Counted from the stretch's first letter, positions 37,097 to 46,015 are shown. The stretch: 64,000 nucleotides of DNA from Clostridium chromiireducens (GCF_002029255.1 NZ_MZGT01000020.1:1-64000), one strand, 5' to 3'. Translations and numbers: made by a program. The notes: generated from the letters alone by a model not told the origin.

Positions 37097-38683
37097 TCAA
37101 AAAATATTAAATATATCTGCCTTATTTTGTAATCTTAAATATATTGAAAATGTTGTCCCAACTCCAAGCTCGCTTTCTACGCTGATTTCCCCACGATTGC
37201 TATCAATTATTGATTTTACTATAGAAAGCCCTAACCCATATCCTCCTTGTTCCCTAGATCTGTGAGAATCACTTCTGAAAAATCTATCATATATTTTATC
37301 TAAATGCTCTTTAGGTATACCAGTCCCATTATCGGATATCTTTAAAACTGCGAAGGTTTTATTTTTGTAATTTTCAATATCTGTAGAAATTGTTATAACA
37401 CCTTTTTCTTTATCAGTATGAATCACAGCATTTTGGGTTATGTTGAATATGACCTGTTTAATTTGATTTTTATTTATATATACATATATATCGTCCTTCA
37501 ATTTTAAGTTTAAAGTTCGATCTTTAGAAAGTATCTGGAGTTGAGGGATTATTTCATTTATAATATCATTTAAATTTTCCTTGTTTATTTCAACAACTGG
37601 CTGTTGATCTAACTTTGTTAACACCAAAAGATCATTTACCAATTTTGCAAGCCTTTCGCTTTCCATCAATATACTGTTTAGAGCTAAATCTAGTTTTTCC
37701 TGATTTTTTGCTGCTCCTCTTAACAATACTTCAACAAAGCCATGAATTGAGGTTAGTGGCGTACGTAATTCATGTGATGCATCAGATACAAAACGTCTCA
37801 TTTTTTCCTTTATAAACTGTTCTTTTTCAAATGATATCTCTATTCTTTCCAGCATAATATTAAAAGATTTTGATAATCTATCAATTTCTAGTTGACCATT
37901 TTCTTCAGCAAGTCTTGTATGTAGATCAGTTACACTTATTCCTTCCACAGTCTCAGTTATCTTATATAACGGCTTCAATGTTCGATTAAAAATAGTAATT
38001 CCAAGTATTGTTCCCATTATAAGAATCATGATGGAAAGACTAATGTGTACATACTCCTGTCTGTCTAAAATACTTGTAATATCCTCTATTGGTGTACTCA
38101 ATTGTATTAGTCCTGAAGATGAATTCAAATCCCCAACCTTCCTAAATGCAACTAATTGCAACTTATTATTAGGATCTTTTACAACTCTGTATGTATGTTC
38201 TAAATTTCCACTTTCGTTAGAAATACTAATATAATCTTTTGGAGAAAGTACTGGTACTGGTATTTCTACTATTTTCTTGTCAAGTAAATCTTTATAATCA
38301 TCGTCTTTGCTATCATCATCGCCATCATCATCATCTTCAGAAATTGAAGAATGGATAATATCTGTGTTTCTAATTTTCAAAAATGGTTCTCCACTCTTAT
38401 TTATTAGCGCTATGCTCATGTGTTTATCTTCTAACCTCTTTAAAACTTCTTCTGGATTATCTTCAACTATATCTTCTATATCTTCCTCTGATAAATTCTT
38501 TAAATCTAATTCATGAAATTTTTGCTGTAAAAGTTGAAGTTTACTCCCATATAAGTATTCTCTCATGCTTATATACTGGAAAATCCCCATTACACTTAAT
38601 AAAATTAATAATATAATGAGGAAACGAAATAGCAATTGCCATTTCAAACTTTTTATTTTCAGTTTATTTCTTACTTTCTTCAT
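37097..38683 (-). CDS. Membrane sensor histidine kinase
   Basis: This 528-aa protein has TM1 (about 16-36) and an extracellular sensor domain (about 37-210). TM2 (about 212-232), HAMP, HisKA with SHELRTPL (about 306) and HATPase with N box ITQNAVIH, G1 SDNGTGIP and G2 GGYGLGLSIV follow. The sensor domain holds an acidic run (116-129: EDDDDGDDDSKDDD), which may bind cations or simply be flexible. Its ATG overlaps the regulator stop (ATGA). Position next to the flavinylated electron-transfer genes suggests it senses a condition outside the cell linked to them. Confidence 0.92.
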   Translation of the reverse strand: MKKVRNKLKIKSLKWQLLFRFLIILLILLSVMGIFQYISMREYLYGSKLQLLQQKFHELDLKNLSEEDIEDIVEDNPEEVLKRLEDKHMSIALINKSGEPFLKIRNTDIIHSSISEDDDDGDDDSKDDDYKDLLDKKIVEIPVPVLSPKDYISISNESGNLEHTYRVVKDPNNKLQLVAFRKVGDLNSSSGLIQLSTPIEDITSILDRQEYVHISLSIMILIMGTILGITIFNRTLKPLYKITETVEGISVTDLHTRLAEENGQLEIDRLSKSFNIMLERIEISFEKEQFIKEKMRRFVSDASHELRTPLTSIHGFVEVLLRGAAKNQEKLDLALNSILMESERLAKLVNDLLVLTKLDQQPVVEINKENLNDIINEIIPQLQILSKDRTLNLKLKDDIYVYINKNQIKQVIFNITQNAVIHTDKEKGVITISTDIENYKNKTFAVLKISDNGTGIPKEHLDKIYDRFFRSDSHRSREQGGYGLGLSIVKSIIDSNRGEISVESELGVGTTFSIYLRLQNKADIFNIF

Positions 38684-39369
38684 TGTGCCACCATTTTATA
38701 CCCTACGCCACGCACCGTCCTTATAATATTATGCTCCTTATCATCTATCTTATCTCTTAAGTATCTAATATATACTTCAACAATGTTCTCTTCTCCATTA
38801 AAGTCATATCCCCATACCTTTTCAAGTATTAATGATTTACTTAAAGCCATTCCATTATTCATAATCAAAAACTTCAATAAATTATATTGTGTTGGGGGTA
38901 GTTCTAAGATTCTTCCGCAATAAGTCATTTCATGAGCCTTATCATCTATAGTAAAATTCCCAACACTTGTAATACTATTTAACTCAGGAAAACTATTCCT
39001 TATTCTTGCATTAATACGTGCTAGAAGTTCCTTAAAGCTAAAAGGCTTTGCCATATAATCATCAGCCCCAATATCTAATCCTTTTACCTTATCATCTACT
39101 TCATCTAAAGCTGTAAGCATAATGATCGATGCTTTTGTAGACCTTTTTATAATAGAACATACTTCATATCCATCCATTCCTGGTAACATGACATCTAATA
39201 TAACGATATTAGGATTTACTTTATTAGCTAGTTCAATTGCATCATTTCCATTTAAGGCTGTGTACACTATGTATCCCTCTGATTCTAATCCCATTTGTAT
39301 AAAATCAATTATACTTTTTTCATCGTCTACTACAAGAATAGTAATTTGCTCTCTTCCCATCAAATTCAT
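38680..39369 (-). CDS. OmpR/PhoB-family response regulator
   Basis: This is a 229-aa protein. The receiver domain (about 6-120) has acidic pocket VDDEKS, phospho-Asp in NIVILDVMLPG, T in LTALDE and K in AKPFSF. The winged-helix output domain is at about 135-228 (ENIVEVYIRYLRDKI, RTVRGVGYKM). OmpR-type regulators bind direct repeats about 11 bp apart. Just such arrays precede apbE and the single-FMN gene. ATG at 39369 follows GAGGAG; the longer frame upstream is not used. Confidence 0.93.
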   Translation of the reverse strand: MNLMGREQITILVVDDEKSIIDFIQMGLESEGYIVYTALNGNDAIELANKVNPNIVILDVMLPGMDGYEVCSIIKRSTKASIIMLTALDEVDDKVKGLDIGADDYMAKPFSFKELLARINARIRNSFPELNSITSVGNFTIDDKAHEMTYCGRILELPPTQYNLLKFLIMNNGMALSKSLILEKVWGYDFNGEENIVEVYIRYLRDKIDDKEHNIIRTVRGVGYKMVAQ

Positions 39370-39535
39370 ATTAACTCCTCTTCTAAAAATATTATGGCTT
39401 ATATACTGAATAAAATCGGCAATTTTATAGTTAATTATATACAAATTAAGATACCTAAACAATAATTAGTTACTTTATGACTTAATATAATGCTAATTAA
39501 TCTATGGTCATTATTCCATATATTAGTTACACAAA

Positions 39536-39565
39536 TTGTTATCAAATGATATACTAAACTATATA
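39536..39565 (+). promoter_or_regulatory. Possible promoter of the ABM-domain gene
   Basis: TTGTTA, an 18-nt spacer and TATATA lie 25 nt upstream of the start codon, followed by the ATGGGGAA ribosome site. Confidence 0.4.
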
Positions 39566-39590
39566 AAAAAATAGAAATGGGGAAATTACT

Positions 39591-39875
39591 ATGATAAAAA
39601 TAGTAGCAAAGAGTGTTATTAAAACTGAAGAAAAAGACAACTACCTTCAATTAGCGAAAGATTTAATTGATAAAAGTAGACAAGAATCTGGCTGTATCTC
39701 TTATAGCCTATTTCAAGATATAAATGATGAATCCGTATTTACCTTCATAGAAGAATGGCAAGATCAGAAAGCAATCGAGTTACATAATAGTAGTGAACAT
39801 TTTAAAAGAATAGTTCCTTTATTAGCTAAATTTCGTGTAGGTAGCGGAGAAGTAAATCTATATAAGGAAATATAG
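39591..39875 (+). CDS. ABM-domain protein (putative quinol monooxygenase, YgiN-like)
   Basis: This 94-aa single antibiotic-biosynthesis-monooxygenase fold protein shows KIVAKSVIKTEEKDNYLQLAKDLIDKSRQE, GCISYSLFQD, FTFIEEWQDQKAIELHNSSEHFK. Such dimeric ferredoxin-like proteins act on quinols or aromatic intermediates, or as heme-independent oxygenases; the substrate here is unknown. It is a single gene pointing toward sdaAA, with two long palindromes in the gap between them. Confidence 0.8.
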   Translation: MIKIVAKSVIKTEEKDNYLQLAKDLIDKSRQESGCISYSLFQDINDESVFTFIEEWQDQKAIELHNSSEHFKRIVPLLAKFRVGSGEVNLYKEI

Positions 39876-39902
39876 AATCCCAATCGCTATAATACACATC
39901 TT

Positions 39903-40243
39903 AAAGGTATTGTGTAGCACCGAAATATAAAAATACTTGCAGTAAGAGATTAATTTAAGTTTACTGCTGAACAACCGAAAGTGGATATATGTGTTTACTC
40001 CGGTTCCTTGAAGATTTTGCTGGATGATTCTAAGAATATAAGTTGTGCCCAAAGTGCTTGCTTCAAGGACTACGCCTTGAACAAGCACATTTGGAACAAC
40101 TTATATTCTAAGAATCATAGCCAGTAAAATCTTCTGATGAACACTGCGTAAAAACATATATCCACTTTCTTTGTTTAATAGTAAGCTTAAATAGCGATAT
40201 ATTTATACAAGTATTTTTACATTTTTCTGATTACAGTACCTTT
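39903..40243. repeat. Longest nested palindrome, about 341 bp (element D)
   Basis: Ends AAAGGTATTGTG and CAGTACCTTT mirror each other, and the symmetry runs to the centre CAAGGACTACGCCTTG (about 40065-40079). The outer module includes AAAAATACTTG/CAAGTATTTTT. The inner module includes AACCGAAAG, TAAGTTGTGCC and GCTTGCTT with mirrors. Each arm also has its own small AACCG/CGGTT stem. Confidence 0.85.
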
Positions 40244-40302
40244 AATGAATATTCAAGTCTTTTCATACAGTCTATATATTTATAATACAATACTCATATA
40301 TT

Positions 40303-40579
40303 CTTTAGTATGTATATGTGAAATAATAAAAGTGGTAGCAAAACAAAGAAATAGAATACATATATGTGGAGTCAGGCATTGAAAAATAAGCTGCTAGAAT
40401 ATCTTAATGGGAAGTTGTTCCACTTTTGCTTGTCCTGTGCTTGTCACAGGAACACGCAGATGTGGTGCAACTTTCCATTTAGATATTCACAGTGAAATTT
40501 TTCACAGTCCTGCGGAACATATATGTATTCTATTTCGTTTGTTCATTGCTTCACTTTAAGTGCTTCACAATACCTTTAG
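40303..40579. repeat. Nested palindrome of about 277 bp (element C)
   Basis: The right end CACTTTAAGTGCTTCACAATACCTTTAG carries the family terminus, and the left end is a weaker mirror. The outer arms GAAATAGAATACATATATGT / ACATATATGTATTCTATTTC are the same as in the short element at 42232-42343. Here that centre is opened by an inner palindrome of about 160 bp (AAGTTGTTCCAC...GTGGTGCAACTT), centre at 40442. Confidence 0.85.
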
Positions 40580-40587
40580 TCTATGTA

Positions 40588-41469
40588 TTATTTTTCTTTT
40601 CCAAAAACTTGCTCTTTCAATTTTAGGCCTTCTTTAGTTATAGCTATTCCACCTAAAGCCGTTTCTCTAAGAGATTCTGGCAAGCTCTTTCCAACTTTAT
40701 ACATTGCGCTCACTGTATCATCAAATGGTATTTTGGATGCTACTCCTGCCATCACCATATCCGCCATGCATAATGCTGTTATAGCTCCTTGGGCATTTCT
40801 CTTAGCACAAGGAATTTCAACAAGTCCTGCTACTGGATCACAGACAAGGCCTAGAACATTCTTTATTACTATAGCGGCTGCGTTTAAACTCATTTCCGGA
40901 GTTCCACCCATCATTTCTACTACAGCGGCTGCTCCCATGGCAGATGCTGATCCACATTCTGCTTGGCATCCACCTTCTGCACCTGCTAATGTTGCGTTTA
41001 ATGCTATTATCATTCCAACTGATGTAGCTGCAAATAAACCATTTATAAGCCCATCTTCATCTAAACCAAGCTTATTGCCCGCACTTAAAATCACTGCGGG
41101 CAATATCCCGCAGGACCCTGCTGTTGGACATGCAACAATTTTTCCCATTGACGCATTAACTTCTGAGGATGAGAGCGCCATAGCCATGGCCATATTAGTT
41201 ACATCTCCAGTTAGAGCGCCACCTTTTTTAATGTAGTTATGTATTTTAAAAGCGTCTCCACCAATAAGTCCGCTTACTGAATAAACTTCTTTCTCCATAC
41301 CTTCATTAGCTGCTGAAATCATAACTTTTAAGTTTTTTCTCATTTTCTCAACTACTTCTTCTCTTGTTAATCCTTTTTCCTCTATCTCAAATCTCAATGC
41401 ATATTCACCTAATGAAATATTATATTTATTACATATCTCTAATAATTCTTCTCCTGTTTTTGCGATCAT
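40588..41469 (-). CDS. sdaAA: L-serine dehydratase, alpha subunit
   Basis: This is the 293-aa catalytic subunit of the oxygen-sensitive 4Fe-4S L-serine ammonia-lyase (serine to pyruvate and ammonia). Cluster cysteines lie in CPTAGSCGILPA, GAEGGCQAECGSASAMGAAAVVEMMGG, NVLGLVCDPVAG and EIPCAKRNA. It starts two nt after the beta-subunit stop codon. Confidence 0.95.
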   Translation of the reverse strand: MIAKTGEELLEICNKYNISLGEYALRFEIEEKGLTREEVVEKMRKNLKVMISAANEGMEKEVYSVSGLIGGDAFKIHNYIKKGGALTGDVTNMAMAMALSSSEVNASMGKIVACPTAGSCGILPAVILSAGNKLGLDEDGLINGLFAATSVGMIIALNATLAGAEGGCQAECGSASAMGAAAVVEMMGGTPEMSLNAAAIVIKNVLGLVCDPVAGLVEIPCAKRNAQGAITALCMADMVMAGVASKIPFDDTVSAMYKVGKSLPESLRETALGGIAITKEGLKLKEQVFGKEK

Positions 41470-41471
41470 TA

Positions 41472-42152
41472 TTACTCCACTTCCTTTGCCGGGCTTATTG
41501 AAATCACCTTATGTACTAACTCAATATTTTCAATTTGTTTTATTACGTTATCACTTACTTTGTTATCCATCTCAAAAATCATTATAGCCTCTTCACCTCT
41601 TTGGTGTCTAAAGACTCTCATAAAAGCTACATTTATGTTTTCACAATAAAGTATACTTGTCACTTTATTAATTGCTCCTGGTGCATCTTTATGGGCTATA
41701 ATCAAAGTCTCATACATTCCAGTAAAATCTACTTCATTATCATTCACTCTAGTAATTTTAATATTCCCTCCACCTATAGATGATCCCATAACCTCACAAT
41801 ATTTATCATTTGTAGTACGCATAATAAATTTCACTGTATTAGGGTGTACATCCCCTAAATCCATTTCTTTAAATAAGAAATTAATGTTCTTTTCTTTTGC
41901 TATATCAATTGAATATCTAAGCTTTTCATCACTTGGTTCCATTCCTAGAATACCTGCAACTAATGCCCTATCTGTTCCATGCCCTTTATATGTCTTGGCA
42001 AAAGAACCATGTAATAAAAACGTTACCTCTGCTATGTCTCCACCAGCAATACTCCTAGCTATTTTCCCAAGTCTTGCAGCTCCTGCTGTATGTGAACTTG
42101 ATGGTCCTATCATTATTGGCCCTAATATATCAAAAACTCCTACGTTTTTCAT
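41472..42152 (-). CDS. sdaAB: L-serine dehydratase, beta subunit
   Basis: This 226-aa subunit has the SDH_beta domain (FDILGPIMIGPSSSHTAGAARLG, GHGTDRALVAGILGM) and a C-terminal ACT domain (about 147-222, LIIAHKDAPGAINKVTSILYCENINVAFMRV). The split two-gene form is usual in Firmicutes. It is the first gene of a two-gene operon with an AAGGGAG site. Confidence 0.95.
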   Translation of the reverse strand: MKNVGVFDILGPIMIGPSSSHTAGAARLGKIARSIAGGDIAEVTFLLHGSFAKTYKGHGTDRALVAGILGMEPSDEKLRYSIDIAKEKNINFLFKEMDLGDVHPNTVKFIMRTTNDKYCEVMGSSIGGGNIKITRVNDNEVDFTGMYETLIIAHKDAPGAINKVTSILYCENINVAFMRVFRHQRGEEAIMIFEMDNKVSDNVIKQIENIELVHKVISISPAKEVE

Positions 42153-42219
42153 TAACTTACTACTCCCTTTTCTTTTCTAGGTATATTCTATCTTTAGTTT
42201 GGGTGATTTTACATTTATT

Positions 42220-42350
42220 AAATCACAAATTAAAGGTATTGTGAAGCACTTAAAGTGAAGCAATGAACAACAGAAATAGAATACATATATGTATTCTATT
42301 TCTATGTATTGCGATTACTTTAAGAGTTTCACAGATACCTTTTGTGATTT
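42220..42350. repeat. Short-form palindrome (element J1)
   Basis: TTAAAGGTATTGTGAAGCAC at the left and GTTTCACAGATACCTTTT at the right are mirrored; the centre is ATACATATATGTAT (42281-42294). Even the flanks AAATCACAAA and TTTGTGATTT mirror each other. It equals the outer module of element C without the inner part. Confidence 0.8.
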
Positions 42351-42429
42351 CAGATGTTTCTTGTATTTCAAGCATATCAATTATATTCAATATTGTAAAT
42401 ATCATCCATCAAGGATATTGATAATCGAA

Positions 42430-42512
42430 GAAAAATAAAAATACTTGCATGAATATAGTCTTAATTTAAGTTTACTGCAAGTATTTTTATATTTTGCTAA
42501 TACACAATACCT
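42430..42512 (-). terminator. Terminator of the nucleoside kinase made from a repeat end (element J2)
   Basis: ATAAAAATACTTGCA (42435-42449) and TGCAAGTATTTTTAT (42476-42490) form a perfect 15-bp stem with TTTTT after it on the minus strand. The right end CACAATACCTTTAA is the palindrome-family terminus and contains the kinase stop codon (42513-42515). The stem resembles the outer arm of element D. Confidence 0.7.
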
Positions 42513-44168
42513 TTAATACTCGTAGAAAACTGATCCACCTATAAATTCTCTTAAAAGAGAATTCTTTGGCACCTCATCAACATTAATTTCTTTAAAGAAA
42601 CTTAGGAAAGACTTCAATCTTATTGCCTCTGAATATACAGAACTTTCTTCACCTATTTTATTTAATTCTTCTAATGCATAAGGCTTCAACACCCCAAGTT
42701 CATAAACTAACGTAGAATTAAAGGCAACATCGGCTTCCTCTTGATAAACAAATATATTATTTTTTTCGCCTCTTTTTATAGATTTCCACATCTTTAATGT
42801 ATCTTCTGCTTTATATCCCCTTGATAAGGAATCCCTAACGATTCTCCTAACCTTTCTTACATCTGTCGTTGAAATTCTATTATGGTTATCTATATTTAAT
42901 TGAGTTAGTGCAGATATATATATTTTAAAAACCTTACTATTTAAATTGTTTGAAATTAATGCTGGATTTAATCCATGAATTCCTTCAAGAATTAATACAC
43001 CATTTTTAGGAACTTTAACTTTATAGTCTTTCCATTCCTTTTCTCCAGTTTTAAAATTATAAATAGGAAGATCTACATCTTCCCCTCTCATTAATCCTTC
43101 TAGGTTCTTATTTAGTAGTTCTAAATCTAAAGCATCAATTGATTCGTAATCATATTCACCATTTTCATCCTTAGGAGTATCCACTCGGTTAACAAAGTAA
43201 TTATCCAAAGATAATGGTATAGGTATTAGGCCATTTACCTTGAGCTGTATGCTCAATCTATTTGCAAAAGTAGTTTTCCCCGAAGAGGATGGTCCGGCAA
43301 TAAATATAATTTTTACATCTTTTCGATTTAATATTTCATCAGCAATATTGGCAATCTTCTTTTCATGTAGCCCTTCTGAAATCATTATTATATCTCTTAA
43401 TTCATTATTTTTGACTTTTTCATTTAAAGTTCCGACATCTTCTATTCCTAATATATTTAACCATCTTTGTGTTTCTATGAAAATCTTCGTTAGGCTTTTC
43501 TCTTCTCTAAACTCAGCAAGTTCACTTAAATTTTTTCTTTCTGGTATTTGCAGAATGAAGCCTGATTCGTATTTAAATACATCAAAAATATTTATTATTC
43601 CTGTAGAATAGCCCATAGGACCATAAAAATAGTCATACCTTCCCTCCAGTTCATAAAGATGAACATATTGTATGTCATGATATTTTAAAAGTTTAACTTT
43701 ATCCTCCATTTTATATCCTGTAAAAATATTTATCGCTTCTTCCTTAGAAGTCCTAAAGCTTTTTATTGGAATATCCTTATTTATTATTTCCTGCATTTTT
43801 ACTTTTATTTTGTCTATATCACCTTTACTTAACATCTTCTCTTTATGGACTTCTCCATAAACAGCATCACTTATAGCATGGTCAATAGTTATTTTTGATC
43901 CCGGGAATAAATCTAAGGCTACTTTTATAAAAATAAATTGTAGTGTCCTAGTATAAATTTTCATTCCTAGTTCAGTTTCAAATCCTATTAGCTCTACATC
44001 TCCATCATCTTCTATCACTTCAGTTAATTCATGATATTTCCCGTTTAGCTTACATATAGCTACGTCTTTGGCTATACCTTTATAGCTATCAATAATTAAC
44101 TCATAAAATGTTAATCCTTTTTTGGCTTTAATATTCAAATCTTTTAGTTCAATCCCTTTATCAATCAT
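42513..44168 (-). CDS. Uridine-kinase-like nucleoside kinase with TGS/ThrRS-like N-terminal region
   Basis: This is a 551-aa protein. The N-terminal 60 residues are TGS-like, and residues about 60-270 resemble the threonyl-tRNA synthetase editing/second domain (GSKITIDHAISDAVYGEVHKEK). The C-terminal phosphoribulokinase/uridine-kinase domain (about 285-500) has Walker A IFIAGPSSSGKTTFANRLS, base-site YFVNR, and ILEGIHGLNP. Such fusions are common in clostridia and related anaerobes. ATG at 44168 is preferred over the TTG three codons earlier. Nucleotide salvage is the likely role, and the exact substrate is not proven. Confidence 0.85.
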   Translation of the reverse strand: MIDKGIELKDLNIKAKKGLTFYELIIDSYKGIAKDVAICKLNGKYHELTEVIEDDGDVELIGFETELGMKIYTRTLQFIFIKVALDLFPGSKITIDHAISDAVYGEVHKEKMLSKGDIDKIKVKMQEIINKDIPIKSFRTSKEEAINIFTGYKMEDKVKLLKYHDIQYVHLYELEGRYDYFYGPMGYSTGIINIFDVFKYESGFILQIPERKNLSELAEFREEKSLTKIFIETQRWLNILGIEDVGTLNEKVKNNELRDIIMISEGLHEKKIANIADEILNRKDVKIIFIAGPSSSGKTTFANRLSIQLKVNGLIPIPLSLDNYFVNRVDTPKDENGEYDYESIDALDLELLNKNLEGLMRGEDVDLPIYNFKTGEKEWKDYKVKVPKNGVLILEGIHGLNPALISNNLNSKVFKIYISALTQLNIDNHNRISTTDVRKVRRIVRDSLSRGYKAEDTLKMWKSIKRGEKNNIFVYQEEADVAFNSTLVYELGVLKPYALEELNKIGEESSVYSEAIRLKSFLSFFKEINVDEVPKNSLLREFIGGSVFYEY

Positions 44169-44410
44169 ATTATCCAAACCTTTCCTTTCAACAAATTAAT
44201 TTTATGAGTACCTAATTAATTTAATTTTCTTCACTAAAATATATGTTACTCTCAATTATTAATTTTAAATTCTTAATTTTTTTAAGTTTTCAGCACCAAA
44301 TTAATGGTTTCAAATATATTATATACATTTTTAATAAAAAGGATAAACTTTTTTATTAGGTCTATGTAAGAGACTAGCAATTCAAAACTTACCAAGAAAT
44401 ATTCTTGTAT

Positions 44411-44603
44411 GTAATATAGCTGCTTTTTTATAGGTGAAATAATCCTGATTGCAGCATGGCTGCTTTTCTCATAGGTAGAATGATCCTAATTGCAACATAG
44501 CTGCTCTTTTTATAGGTGAGATGATCCTGATTGCAGCATAGCTGCTTTTTCTAAGGCGAAATGATCCGAATTGCAGCATAGCTGCTCTTTTCTAAGGTGT
44601 GTA
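44411..44603. repeat. 41-bp tandem repeat with a GCAGC-N3-GCTGC palindrome in each unit
   Basis: About four and a half copies of a 40-41 bp unit (AGCTGCTTTTT...TAGGTGAAATGATCCTGATTGCAGCAT) run head to tail. GCAGCATAGCTGC or a near copy starts at 44411, 44451, 44492, 44533 and 44573, so centres are four helical turns apart. The array ends about 45 bp upstream of the DUF421 start codon. Confidence 0.85.
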
Positions 44604-44648
44604 TATTAATTTATTTTTTGCAGATATTATTTTCGAGGTGATTTTTTA

Positions 44649-45353
44649 ATGTTTGTGGTATCAATTAGAACTGCGATTTTATACTTGCTAGTTGTAGTAA
44701 CGATGCGATTAATGGGTAAACGACAGATAGGCGAACTTCAACCATATGAGTTCGTAATAACAATTATGATTTCAGATTTAGCATCCTTGCCTATGCAAGA
44801 TACGAGATTGCCATTATTACTAGGAATTATCCCTATCATAACTTTATTGTTTTTAAAAACAATTCTGACTCAGCTGGGATTGAAATTTCAAAGTACAAGA
44901 AAACTTGTTGATGGTGAGCCATGCATCTTAATAAACAAAGGGAAAATCAATTATCAAACCCTTAAGAAGCAGCAATTAAACATAGATGAATTATTAGAAG
45001 AATTACGCCTTTTAAATTATTTTAATCTTGATGAAATTCAATACGCAATACTAGAAAACGATGGACAAATATCGATACTTCCCATGGATTATAATTCTTC
45101 TAAAAAATCCAACTCAACTTCTGGAAATAACTCTAAAAATTCTGAAGTTAAATTACCTAGAATATTAATTTCTGATGGTAAAATACATAAAAACTCTATT
45201 ATTTCTATGAATAAAGATGAAAAATGGATAAATGTTTTATTAAAAAAATATAATATTTCTTCAATAAAACATGTACTTATTGCTTCATATGATACTGAAG
45301 GCAATTTTAAATACCAACTTTTTGATGAATATGAGAAGGAGGCTAAAAAATGA
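44649..45353 (+). CDS. DUF421 (YetF/YcaP-like) membrane protein
   Basis: This is a 234-aa protein. The N-terminal about 75 residues hold three TMs with the family hallmark RLMGKRQIGELQPYEFVITIMISDLAS. The cytoplasmic part has KLVDGEPCILINKGKINYQTLKKQQLNIDELLEELR. A Ser/Asn-rich insert lies at about 150-167. Several Firmicute paralogues are sporulation-linked; the function is not established. The GAGGTGA site is strong, and the next gene overlaps its stop by 4 nt. Confidence 0.85.
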   Translation: MFVVSIRTAILYLLVVVTMRLMGKRQIGELQPYEFVITIMISDLASLPMQDTRLPLLLGIIPIITLLFLKTILTQLGLKFQSTRKLVDGEPCILINKGKINYQTLKKQQLNIDELLEELRLLNYFNLDEIQYAILENDGQISILPMDYNSSKKSNSTSGNNSKNSEVKLPRILISDGKIHKNSIISMNKDEKWINVLLKKYNISSIKHVLIASYDTEGNFKYQLFDEYEKEAKK

Positions 45354-45730
45354 GAAATGCAATATTATCAATCCTTATATTTATCTTAACAATTACCTGT
45401 GTTTATTTTTTAAATAATTCAATTCTCAAATTATGTGATAATATCAGCTCACAAGCTGAAGATATAGAATCTAAAATCACCAGTGATAAAATGGAAGAAG
45501 CTTATTCTCAATCTCTTGAATTATTAAACTTTATTGAAGAAAATAATAATATAACTTCTATTTATCTTAGTCATCAAGAGTTTGATAATTTATTAGATGA
45601 ATCTGTAAGATTATGTACATACCTAGTTCATGAAAATGCAACAGATGCGCATACATCTTTACATTTAGTAAAACACAGTATCGAGCATATAAAGAAGCTG
45701 CAAATGCCAAACTTCGAGAATATACTTTAA
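45350..45730 (+). CDS. DUF4363-family small membrane-anchored protein
   Basis: This 126-aa protein has one N-terminal TM (ILSILIFILTITCVYFL) and a helical extracytoplasmic part (EDIESKITSDKMEEAYSQSLELLNFIEEN, HTSLHLVKHSIEHIKKL). DUF4363 genes usually follow DUF421 genes, as here with an ATGA overlap, so the two are probably partners. Function unknown. Confidence 0.82.
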   Translation: MRNAILSILIFILTITCVYFLNNSILKLCDNISSQAEDIESKITSDKMEEAYSQSLELLNFIEENNNITSIYLSHQEFDNLLDESVRLCTYLVHENATDAHTSLHLVKHSIEHIKKLQMPNFENIL

Positions 45731-45786
45731 ATTGGTGTTTTTATAATTTTATCCGAAATTAATTTAAAGAATATATTCCTATATAA

Positions 45787-45922
45787 ATATGCAGTTTCTG
45801 CATATCCTTATGCACGATTTAATTTCATGCATAAAAATTAAAATTTTATGCATATTTTTTATTCATTATGCATTGTATTTATTTTATTATGTATATTTTT
45901 AATGTTTTTATGAATATTTTTT
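45787..45922 (+). promoter_or_regulatory. Cluster of ATGCAT-type inverted repeats, probable ArgR boxes
   Basis: ATATGCAG-TTT-CTGCATAT (45787-45805) and ATGCATAAAA-N7-TTTTATGCAT (45827-45853) are perfect inverted repeats. CATGCATAAAAATTAAAA (45826-45843) is close to the Bacillus ARG box CATGAATAAAAATKCAAK. TATTCATTATGCATTG and TTATGAATATTTTTT follow. The cluster ends about 10 bp before the argG -35. Confidence 0.6.
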
Positions 45923-45932
45923 CTTTTTTCAC

Positions 45933-45961
45933 TTGATTATTTTTTCATAAAACTGTATAAT
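45933..45961 (+). promoter_or_regulatory. argG operon promoter
   Basis: TTGATT, a 17-nt spacer and a perfect TATAAT. Transcription should begin near 45968, giving a leader of about 140 nt before the argG start. Confidence 0.8.
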
Positions 45962-46015
45962 TATAAACATCAAATGAGATTAGAAAATTATATTAATTTA
46001 TCCAGGTGTATTCCA

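Noticed and set aside
39903-40579. Long palindromes considered as insertion sequences
   Set aside because: They contain no reading frame for a transposase and are only about 110-340 bp; at most they are non-autonomous elements.
40583-41236. 217-aa plus-strand reading frame over sdaAA
   Set aside because: It is antisense to a clearly conserved gene, has no ribosome site and no recognisable domain.
44411-44603. Tandem units considered as a CRISPR array
   Set aside because: Units are contiguous and drifted along their whole length, with no unique spacers of constant size and no cas genes.
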